Both the position numbers and the translations under genes were made by a program. 64,000 bases of DNA from the NCBI GenBank assembly GCA_026182355.1, contig JAPFBL010000070.1, forward strand, positions 1,635,501-1,699,500. Reading direction: 5' to 3'. This document shows positions 55,516 through 64,000 of the stretch, piece by piece (position 1 is the stretch's first letter; every line of letters begins with the position of its first letter). Under the pieces are notes generated by a model that searched no databases, had not been told where the DNA came from, and saw only the letters and a program-made list of their open reading frames with translations. The DNA comes from Hermatobates lingyangjiaoensis (Eukaryota > Arthropoda > Insecta > Hemiptera > Hermatobatidae).

Positions 55516-56700
55516 AACGACTCAAAACTGGTTATTCCTTTACCTATTTCAATAATTACGAAACTTATTTCAGTCGGAATAATATCAAAATGATCAATCA
55601 AATGATATGATCTGTAGAATTCTTGAAATATCGTTTAGATTCAAGTTTAGATTCGTTTACAGCCATTCTCTCCCAATCAACATTGAAAAATCATCAAAAA
55701 TAGTCTCAAGAAGTCTTAACACTCATAAATCTGTACGGAAATTGAATGTTTTCATGCTTCCTACACGTTACTTACAGCATAGTAAAACGAAATGGCATGG
55801 AATCTCTGAGTATCACATTACTATGGAGATTAGTAACACTTCTTTCATTTATTTCACCTTCATGAAACAATTATTTTTTTAATATTTTTTTCAGGCACTG
55901 ATCATTCTAAAATTATTTTTTATTTGTTTTTTTGGCATTAAAACTTTGGTTTTTTAGATGAATAAAGACTTTGGTCTTTTTTCACCCAGCATCAACTGGG
56001 TGAAAAAAATTTTTTTTAGGAATTTTAATTTCTTATCTAATATTATTTTTAACAATTATAATTTTATTTTATACTTTGTAAAACATGTGGTAATATAAGA
56101 CTGCTCTTCATGCAAAACTTGGGACATTAATTGAAGATAAATCTACATGGAATGCTGAAGACATATCCATAATGAATTTTGGCAATGGACAGACAACAAT
56201 GAGCAGTCCCAGCAATAAATCATGCACGCTGTCACATAAAGTACTGAAACCGTAGGACATGCAAGAAACATTCTGACTCTTCAAGAAATAAATTATTCTG
56301 CAAACCTGATTTAAATTTCTTGTACAACGCTATTCACATAGATATTGCTTCAATATATTTTAGTTAAGTGAACTCAAATATTTCTTCATTCATAGGACAT
56401 GGAAATATCATATGTAGCAAAGAATGAATAATTTGAGGTTAGTAATTAGAAACCCATATTGGAAATACATTATAAATAAATCAACAACACAAAAACGTAA
56501 TTCATTCTCTTTAATTAGTTTTATATGAGAAATTATTAAGACAGCAATAATTTATTCATTTAATATATTAAAATATATGTACTTGTTCTAACACATTTTT
56601 CAAGTACAAGTTTGTAAATAATATATTTATATTATATTATATATTTTATATATATTATTTTTATACATATACATTAATAATCATATATATTTATAAATTT
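55516..56700. other. Non-coding stretch
   Basis: The 91-aa frame at 55607-55882 looks fortuitous. TA-rich runs at 56615-56700 border the next module. Confidence 0.4.
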
Positions 56701-56703
56701 TAT

Positions 56704-56862
56704 GATCGAACCACAATAAGAAATGGAAAAACAAGACTAAGATCTTTCAACCGTAACAAGCGGTCTTCGTCAGAGTCAAAAACCAACTCAACTCTTGTTG
56801 AAAGATCTTATTGTGGTTTGATAATTGATTGTTATTTCACGTGTTTATGTGAAATCTTTTTA
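56704..56862. repeat. Inverted pair, family A
   Basis: A full - copy (56704-56790) is joined to a truncated + tail (56797-56862) that begins inside GAAAGATCTT. TA-rich flanks on both sides. Confidence 0.78.
56735..56777 (-). ncRNA. Hammerhead ribozyme, family A, intact
   Basis: The - strand core is the same as at 43241 and 47006, including the GACU/AGUC stem I, GACCG/CGGUU stem II and AGAUCU stem III. Confidence 0.73.
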
Positions 56863-57000
56863 CTTATAAATTCTATATATATTATACTATATTTTTTATA
56901 TGTTATAAACATTCAGACATGCAGTGAGTTACTTATTATAGATCATTGATAGAAAATGGAATCAGGTGTATGAGGAAGACGTATAATAGTTAATCCAACT

Positions 57001-57345
57001 TAGGGGGCCAGGCTAGCTCAGTGGTTACGTGCTCGCCTCTGAACTGATAGTACCGGGGTTCGATCCTCACCTGGCCCTCGATTTATTCACGCGGGAGGTG
57101 AATAAATCTGAGAGCGTCGTCCCTCGGAGAAGGACGTTAAACCGTCGGTCCCGAGCCTGTACGATGTCAGGTATTCGTTAAAGATCCCTACTCTAAATAC
57201 ACTTGAGTTAGGCCAAATTTAGTACTCCCACTGTAGAACCAATCTTCATTGTGTGGTATCACAAAGGGCCAATGCTCGGCCTACGTATATTCCCTTGTGG
57301 AACTGCCACTGCAACCTAACCTAACCTAACCTAATCCAACTTAAC
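57001..57345 (+). mobile_element. tRNA-derived SINE with (CCTAA)4 tail
   Basis: Best-preserved SINE copy. The head has a perfect acceptor-like pairing (GGGCCAGG with CCTGGCCC), A box TAGCTCAGTGGTTACG (57014) and B box GGGGTTCGATCC (about 57055), so it retains Pol III promoter elements. The body matches the copy at 32133. The tail is four exact CCTAA units (57315-57334). Confidence 0.9.
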
Positions 57346-59679
57346 ATCCTATTGGAGATTCATCTTTATTTCTTTAATTTGTTTATTCTTACTTTTGAGT
57401 ATTGTAAAGTCATGTATAATTTGATGAATTATGTGCAACACTAACTACGTGGAAGTGTGAAATTTAATTTTGATTTGTTTACTCATATTAATGATCTCAT
57501 TATATTGACGATTTAAGTTTATCGCAAAATGATTTGCTAGAACTAAAAACAAAAAATTACTGGGTGACAGCTGAAAACAAAATTATTTTGATAATACATT
57601 CTTAGAGTTATACTATAATTAGCCGGTTAAAGTGAGCTTGCCTTTGACTGCAGACAGTTACTTACTGACTCCATAAACACAGCAGTACAAAAATTCACCA
57701 GTAGTAGGTCCGTAACCTGGAACTACTAATTACAACGTGCACTGCAGTGCGCAGAAAGAATCGTTGGTCGTTAGTTGCCTTTTGTAGCAGTTACCCTTCT
57801 TCAAAGTTGTTTTGAGTAAATGTTATAGGATTTATTGTGTTTTCTGTACTTCTTATTGAAGAGGTTTTTAGATGCCTCGTACTTAGCTTCCTCTACCTCT
57901 ACTGGTTTTTGCCTCTAATGGCAACGATTCTTGAAGTTATTCTTGATATCCCATGTCTTTCTAAATCTATTTCTAAATGTAAAAAATGATATTATTTTAA
58001 GACCACAAATTTTCAAGAATGCATCTAACCTTTACTATACAATACAATTTATTTGATAAGTAAAAAAAAAAACTATTATGAAAATGTTTAGATCACAATG
58101 TCCACACTGAGCAATCTGGGTTTTTCCTAGAGGCCAACAATATTAAAATTGTTGATTTCAGAAAAAAAATAATAAAAATTCCCATCAGTTGCGTCAAAAT
58201 TAAAATTCAGCAGATTTCATACCAACAGAAAACAGGCAGTACATTCTATGACAAAAAAAAAAAAAGGATAAAGAAGTGGTCCACACTTCAACTTTACTAT
58301 TAGTAAATTGGTAATCAAACTCACACACCATCGTTTTATTTGAGTTATTATACCGTGCTAACAGAATTTCAATAATTAGATAAAAATATAATTAAATGCT
58401 ATAGATCATGAGATAAAACCAAAGACCAGGCGTAAATATTTCCTAATTACCACAAGGGGAAGTCATAAATATGGCGTATGGAATAAGAAATAACAGTTTG
58501 ATTATCACTTTGTTAAAACTGAATAAATTTCTTTTTTCTTTTCGATTCGATCTTCAAATATTTTGCGTGTTCTCTTATTGTTTCAGGGACATGGAATGTC
58601 TTACTTTGAAAATCCTGTTAGCATTATATCTCCTGAGATATTTGTAGTCGTAAGACTACAAAGTCAGCTCTAATATTGCCTAAATGTATATGATTATTAG
58701 GCTTCTACTCTTAACTTCAGAAATTTCTTTAATTATTTTTAAGTGTTTTCCAGTAACAAAATGTGTTTCAAATAGAGTTTGAATGTATTTCAGACACATT
58801 TTGTCTTAACTAAACAGTGGGAGAATAAGGTAGAGATGATTTTTACTACTCGCTACTCTTGTATTGACTCAATTCTTTAATTATTCAATGAAAATAATAC
58901 TGATTATTTTTTTTCGTTTTGTAATTCAATATTCATTTCGCAGTATCATGTGTGCCAAAATGTTATTAAAAAAATGAAAAAAAAATTGTCTCAGTAATGA
59001 GAAGCAGGCATATCTTAAAGTTAAATATAACATAATACACCTAATAACAAAATATTCAAAATAATAAAAATGAAATTTATCTTCAACAAAATCAATCATT
59101 ATAGGAAACACTAATAATATTATAAATATTGTAAGAAATAATGTGAGTCCAATATTATAGTTTTCAGTCCATCAGTGTGTCATGGCTTCAACCTTTTTCG
59201 AAAGGTTTCAGTAACCGGAAGATATAAATACGGATTCAAGACATTACAATATATAATCTGTTTTATAATACTAGTATGGTAGTTTTTCATAATCATTCTA
59301 CTTGACTTACAGTAAAAAAACTCCACAGTATTTATAAGAGGCGAGGTGATTGGAACTCAGTTGGTGTGCATTTTGTGTCACAAGTAGTCGAACAAGTGAA
59401 AAAAAGAGTTTTTTTCATTATAAAATTTGCGTTAAAGAAACAAATATAACTGTTGCAGGTATTGTGGTTGGTATATTGCTATTAACAAACAAGATAATAT
59501 TAGCATTTATGGTAATTTTAGTGCAACTGTCTAATCCTATTTTACTGAGACAAGAAAAAGGTTTCAGGAATTTTGAAACAGTTTGTGACAGAAATATTTA
59601 ATTATCAAAGATAACATTTTGAGGTTATTGAAATTACTCATTAAAAATGAAACAAAATATTGATAGGTAATTAATATGA
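57346..59679. other. AT-rich non-coding stretch
   Basis: A GC-richer patch at 57630-57790 has no recognised family. No gene. Confidence 0.45.
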
Positions 59680-60584
59680 TACGAGGTGTGTAAATAAAGT
59701 AGTGAGACTGGCAACGTCGCTTTAGATCTGGCAACGCTGGAGACGCGTGGCCTTGAGTAGCGTCAGGTGCACGTGTGATGCGCCTCCAGTATGAATCTGA
59801 ACTCGCCACAGTCATTTGTTTGTCCGTAGCGTTGGTTTTCGTGAAATGGTTTTTTCTTGAGCGTTTTAAAAATGAGTGACCTCAAAGTTGAGCAGCGGTG
59901 TGCAATCAAATTTTGCTTCAGACTTGGACATAATGCAACCGAAACCGGCCTATGGAGAATGTGTTTTATCAAGGGCACAGGTTTTTCGGTGGTTTAAGGA
60001 ATTTTCAGAAGGAAGAGAGTCGATTGAAGATGAACCACGAAGCGGAAGGCCTTCAAGTGCAAACACCGATGAAAATGTCAACAGAGTACGGAACCTTGTG
60101 CGTTCAGATCGACGCTTGACAGTCAGAATGATCGGGGAACCAAACATCAAGACATCAAGACAGTCAGAATGATCGGCCAAACATCAAAGACAAGTGGGTG
60201 TTGCATCACGACAACGCGCCCTGTCACACTGCCATCTCAATAAACGAGTTTTTGGCCAGTAAAAACATTCCTGTTGCTCCTCAGCCTCCTTATTCACCAG
60301 ACTTGAGTCCTTGTGACTTTTTCCTCTTCCCGAGATTGAAAAATCACCTCAAGGGAACTCATTTCGGGACACTACAAAACATACAAACTGCTGTAACCGA
60401 CCAGCTGAAGGCCATTCCAGAATCCGAGTTCCAGCAATGCTACAATGATTGGACGGACCGTCTCCAGCGCTGTGTGCCTTCCGAAGGGAACTATTTTGAA
60501 GGTGACAATATCACATTGTAATTATATTTGAATAGAAAATTTAAAAAAAAAAGCAGTCTCACTACTTTATTTACACACCTCGTA
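59680..60584 (+). mobile_element. mariner-family DNA transposon, internally deleted
   Basis: Terminal inverted repeats of 29 bp, starting CGAGGTGTGTAAATAAAG, lie at 59682-59710 and 60554-60582, essentially perfect, with a TA target duplication (59680-59681 and 60583-60584). The element is about 0.9 kb, against roughly 1.3 kb for a full mariner, and encodes a broken transposase. Confidence 0.93.
59872..60521 (+). pseudogene. mariner transposase remnant
   Basis: An N-terminal start MSDLKVEQRCAIKFCFRLGH is followed by a frameshift into the HTH region (LSRAQVFRWFKEFSEGRESI, then EDEPRSGRPSSA). Next is a deletion with a locally duplicated 18-bp block (60118-60135 and 60159-60176). The C-terminal catalytic part continues at 60198: HHDNAPCH, then PPYSPDLSPCDFFLFPRLK. 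The two visible aspartates are separated by 34 residues, as in DD34D mariners. The first catalytic aspartate lies in the deleted part. Inactive. Confidence 0.92.
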
Positions 60585-61375
60585 TACCTTATCAACAACT
60601 GAATTTTCAAATATAAATTAGGTTTTTGGACCTAATCCTTTAAAAACCTATATTGTATTTGTTAGGTGCTTACACATATATTTATCCCTTTAATATTTAT
60701 CAGTAACCTGTGCAATTTTAAGTACATACAAACAAGAAGTTTTTTTTTTTATAGACAAAGTAGACAAAACATCTGCACTGCACTTTAGTTACCTTAATTA
60801 TTTTTGTTTTAACCTTCTTAAAGCGTATCTATTATTTTTATACAATCAATATTTCATTATGTTTGAAACTCTAAAGTTTGATAATTTTTTATTTTATTTG
60901 GTAAGCTAAAATGGATTTTGAGGTACCTTCAATATTGTTATCTTAAATAAATATGATTTCAACTTTTGGTGTTCATTCTGATAATATCCAAGTCACGTTA
61001 CCCTTGTAGAAAAACATTTGTAGAAAAGTGAAAGGTAGCAAATTGTTTATTACCTGAACATAATTTCCAATTAGATTGGACCTCTTCGTGACCACTAGTC
61101 CAATGCTTACCACCAAAGTAACGTTTCTCATGCTCTACATGACCATTTTTTCAATTACCCAACGTTTCAAAGTTTATAAATCTGAAAATACATGCTATTT
61201 TTCCTTTTCAAAAATATCGTTTAATATTTTATTTGTCAAATATATTCTTCGAAAATTTCTATATTTTAATTAGATATTGAACGTCAGTTAATTATTATGT
61301 AAGAATTTACTTAAGGATAAATATTAATTATACATATATACTTAGATGTAAAAGTAAATGCAAAGCATATATATA
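60585..61375. other. AT-rich non-coding stretch
   Basis: Nothing recognised. Confidence 0.5.
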
Positions 61376-61379
61376 TATA

Positions 61380-61509
61380 GGGTCTCCAACCGTCTCTGAT
61401 CCAGTGCGCTTGGTTTCCCTCTCTTATCTCTCCTGAAGACGGTTCAAACCGAAAATTAGAGACTGTAAGTGTGTTCTTCTGATTTCTCTATGTTTCTTTG
61501 TTTATATTG

Positions 61510-61512
<3 letters not shown>
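61380..61512 (+). mobile_element. Solo family C module
   Basis: Nearly identical to the module at 46735-46880, followed by a TA tract at 61512-61549. Confidence 0.8.
61429..61462 (+). ncRNA. Hammerhead ribozyme, family C, intact
   Basis: UCUC (61429-61432), CUGAAGA (61433-61439), extra C, GGUU/AACC, GAAA (61451-61454), AAUU, A17 (61458), GAGA (61459-61462). Confidence 0.72.
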
Positions 61513-61547
<35 letters not shown>

Positions 61548-61553
<6 letters not shown>

Positions 61554-62240
61554 AAATAACGCCCCATATTTGGCTTTTATCTGTTTCTTAAACAATTCCT
61601 CCAGTTTCCGGAATTCCTTCCTCGTCTCTTCATTAAAACTATAAAGCTTATCACCAGTATTGCTAGTCGACATTTTTTGAATGTACCACATTCATCATCA
61701 GGACAATAATGAGAATAATAGTAGGATTGTTAGTTTATATATACAGGTGGATTACTATTGGAATTTCATAGGACATCGCCCTGGATCACGGGGCATTATG
61801 GGGGATTAAGGCAGGGTGGTTGGACTCACCTACTACCTGGCTAATCTGGTTTGGCCTGTTGGAAAATAGTTTTAAAATTCCACAAGAATTATTAAGTTGG
61901 ATATTTATGGCTGGCTGCTTTTCTTGAATTATTAATGCTTCTAATATTTGTAATTTAACATGGTTTCTTTCTTTAGCAATAATAATTCAAGAAAAAAAGC
62001 CAGCCATAAATATCCAACTTAATAATTCTTGTTGAATTGTAAAACTATTTTCCAACAGGCCAAACCAGATTAGCAATATGTCGACTAGCAATATTGGTGA
62101 TAAGCTTTGTAGTTTTAATGAAGAGACGAGGAAGGAATTCCGGAAACTGGAGAAATTGTGTAAGAAACAGATACAAGCCAAATATGGGGCATTATTTAAC
62201 AATATATGTTTAAATGAAGGACTGCTTCCAACTTTTACAA
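61548..62240. mobile_element. Penelope-like 5' module as an inverted repeat
   Basis: Outer arms 61548-61673 (-) and 62079-62205 (+), and inner arms 61841-61945 and 61978-62080, are reverse complements. The left side contains an extra 167 bp (61674-61840) with, on the - strand, CUGAUGA, extra U, a perfect 6-bp GAAUGU/ACAUUC stem and then AAAA, a hammerhead with G12 lost. The arms carry a short coding frame starting MSTSNIGDKLCSFNEETRK, which I infer to be the start of a PLE ORF. Confidence 0.6.
62078..62240 (+). pseudogene. Putative PLE ORF N-terminus, truncated
   Basis: The frame begins MSTSNIGDKLCSFNEETRKE, then FRKLEKLCKKQIQAKYGALF, NNICLNEGLLPTFTN, and runs into a TA tract at about 62239. 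It is charged and helical-looking. Its resemblance to the N-terminal region of Penelope-like ORFs is a judgement from pattern, not alignment. A mirror copy on the - strand starts at 61675. Confidence 0.4.
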
Positions 62241-62261
62241 ATATATATATATATAAACATT

Positions 62262-62447
62262 TCACATAAACACGTGAAACAACAATCAATGATCAAACCA
62301 CAATGGGAAAACAAGACTAAGATCTTTCAACCGTAACAAGCGGTCTTCCTCAGAGTCAACTTAGTTGGGTTTTGACTGACGAAGACCGCTTGTTACGGTT
62401 GAAAGGTCTTAGTCTTGTTTTCCCATTTCATATTGTGGTTTTATCAT
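62262..62447. repeat. Outward inverted pair, family A
   Basis: Arms at about 62262-62360 (-) and 62364-62447 (+) are reverse complements. The - hammerhead (62315-62357) is intact with CUGAGGA. The + one (62374-62414) has lost two bases before CUGACGA, which removes stem I. Confidence 0.8.
62315..62357 (-). ncRNA. Hammerhead ribozyme, family A, CUGAGGA variant
   Basis: The - strand core has GACU, CUGAGGA (N7 is G, allowed), stem II GACCG/CGGUU, GAAA, AGAUCU, U17, AGUC. No invariant base is changed. Confidence 0.72.
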
Positions 62448-62509
62448 ATATATATATTAGTGAAGGTTGGTAGCAATCCTTCTGCCAAACATGTTTCTAA
62501 AAATTGTAA

Positions 62510-62710
62510 GCCAATTTTATGCTTGGTTACTTTTTTTTAGAGTTTCTCTAATGTTCTTTTAGACATTAGGAGTTCCCTAATAGTGTCAGAATGTGTATAT
62601 ATGAAAGAAAAAGTTTGGGCCAGTTGATTTTTTTATTCCCTGAACAACTCAGAAGAGCATGCAGGACATTAGAGAAACTCTCTAAAAAGGTAACCAAGCA
62701 TGAAATTGGC
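62510..62710. repeat. Inverted repeat, possible PLE internal piece
   Basis: Arms 62510-62554 and 62666-62710 (the GCCAATTTTATGCTTGGTTAC block) are reverse complements. No hammerhead and no domain recognised. TA tracts flank it at about 62446-62458 and 62715-62728. Confidence 0.55.
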
Positions 62711-62744
62711 ATATGTATATATATATAGGACGGGAAATTTAATG

Positions 62745-63703
62745 CCATTTTGTTAGAGTAAATTTTTACTAGATCGGCAACTAAATAAGCAGACATATGA
62801 AAAATGGATTTCACACTTTGTATTTTTGTAATATAAACGCAAAGAGGGCCGTATGTTTAAATACTAAGATCATCCTAAGATATTACAGTACTTTCACTCT
62901 CTTCTCCCGTTTTGTGGAAATCACTCCGTTTGTCATTCGACAAAGTAAATAGCAGCCATATTGATTTAGCCACATTGAATTCAAGTGGTTTGAATTTCAT
63001 TAAAACTTGCTTAATTGCTTCCAGTTTCTTGGGTAACAACTTGTTCTCCTCTTTCAGTTAGATAATGATAATTGGCTGTAAAGTTGAAAACTGCTCATTT
63101 TGCCAACTACATGTCTCTTCTTCATAATTAACTGATATTCGAAAGAATTGAACTTCGTACACAACCCGAAGTCGCGATTGATTATTTATGAATGTAGATG
63201 GTATAGTAAACGTACATTTATATATTTCAGGAGCATTTTTGTACATTTAATTGGATATTTTGAAAGTTATATTATTATTAATTGTCTATAGAAATATTTT
63301 CCAACTTCCAGAGGAATGATATAAAAAAGAAATTTCTAGGTGATTTGGTTCAGTCTCCATTCATATCATCAATAGAAAGAATGACTTTCAAAAAAAGTAC
63401 AAAATATTCAAATAATATTAAGACAAATATATAATTATTAAAACATATATTTTTATGCATACAATACATATATGCTATGTAGAATTAAATTCAGACTTCA
63501 ATAATGCTGCAATTTACTTTGTCGAATGAGAAACGGAGTGATTTCCGCAATACGGGAGAAGAGAGTGAAAGTACTGCAGTATCTTAGAATGATCTTAGTT
63601 TTTAAACATACGGCCTTACTTGCGTTTATATTACAAGAATACAACTCGTGAAATCCATGTTCATATGTATGCTTATTCAGTAAAAACTTACTCTAACAAA
63701 ATG
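62745..63703. mobile_element. Long-inverted-repeat element, unclassified
   Basis: Arms 62745-62953 and 63506-63703 are about 200-bp reverse complements (roughly 85% identical by eye) enclosing 550 bp without a gene. No hammerhead core is visible. It could be a foldback/MITE or another old inverted PLE pair. Frames at 62566, 63058 and 63620 are fortuitous. Confidence 0.6.
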
Positions 63704-64000
63704 ATAATGATTTTCCTCCTTCCTTTTAAGATTATGAAAATATTTAAAGATCTTTTACTCTGGTTGTTTTTTCTACCTATGCAATTCATTTTCATGGATG
63801 ATAAATCAAATTTATTGTTTCCAAGAAATAATGAACTTCTGAATTTCAGCTTAGAGTTTTCCATTGAGAAGAAGAATAGTGGATTATTGGTTAAATAGTA
63901 TCAATTTTGTTTCAGTTAAGCCACTATAGCATGTAAATTTTATTTTACGTTAGGTATTTTATATTAGCTTTGTTCAGTTTTCTGATTGTATCAAACTTGT

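Noticed and set aside
57001..57080. Functional tRNA gene
   Set aside because: The cloverleaf is incomplete (poor T stem) and the unit continues into a repeated SINE body present several times.
57315..57334. Internal telomere sequence
   Set aside because: Only four CCTAA units, located precisely at the end of a SINE.
921..62710. Palindromes as sequencing fold-back artefacts
   Set aside because: Many different families, imperfect arm identity, and TA borders argue for real structures, though long reads should confirm the most perfect ones.

Overview
This is an AT-rich eukaryotic (metazoan) genomic window. The only intact cellular gene I can support is a single-exon aminergic GPCR, a type-1 tyramine (octopamine/tyramine) receptor at 20259-21593 on the + strand. 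That gene, the mariner and hAT elements, the tRNA-derived SINE carrying a CCTAA tail, and abundant Penelope-like elements point to an arthropod. The receptor sequence reads as chelicerate-like (tick, spider or horseshoe crab), but I cannot fix the species from sequence alone.

Almost everything else is repeat. Penelope-like retroelements (PLEs) dominate: a frameshifted RT plus GIY-YIG endonuclease copy (9540-11570, -), a 5'-truncated copy whose thumb plus endonuclease frame is still open (27506-28438, -), endonuclease remnants (26303-26450 and 39259-39760, -) and an N-terminal piece (about 61548-62240). Around them are some two dozen inverted repeats, nearly all bounded by (TA)n tracts. They are explained by one design: short PLE terminal modules, often arranged as outward-facing inverted pairs.

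The most interesting signal is inside those modules. Independent families (labelled A, B, C, D, G, J, M, N here) carry a type I hammerhead ribozyme: CUGANGA, a hairpin (stem II), GAAA, a self-complementary 4-6 nt stem III (AGAUCU, AUAU, AAUU, ACGCGU, AGGCCU or ACCGGU), a UH cleavage site, and a short stem I whose two halves sit exactly where required. Roughly fifteen to twenty copies look intact or nearly so, and more are decayed. Hammerheads in PLEs are established knowledge. What deserves a second look is the density and diversity in one 64-kb window, a uniform extra nucleotide between CUGANGA and stem II, decay concentrated on catalytic G12 in a CpG context, and a shared 3'-terminal GUCC/GGAY hairpin next to the TA tract.

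Layout: 1-9.2 kb, AT-rich DNA with palindromic hammerhead pairs, a tandem 148-bp repeat and a 48-bp minisatellite; 9.5-11.6 kb, PLE pseudogene; 12-16 kb, SINEs and a hAT-type MITE with an exact 8-bp target duplication; 18-19.7 kb, hammerhead pairs; 20.2-22.3 kb, the receptor gene with its upstream splice acceptor and 3' UTR; 22.6-30.5 kb, a dense PLE mosaic including a nested ~1-kb palindrome; 32-37.3 kb, SINEs, a LINE tail and a second hammerhead cluster; 39-48.8 kb, PLE debris and a 274-bp tandem dimer; 51.6-52.2 kb, another palindrome; 55-57.3 kb, SINEs; 59.7-60.6 kb, an internally deleted mariner; 61.4-63.7 kb, PLE N-terminal fragments and a long-inverted-repeat element. No operons, CRISPR arrays, rRNA genes or true tRNA genes were seen.
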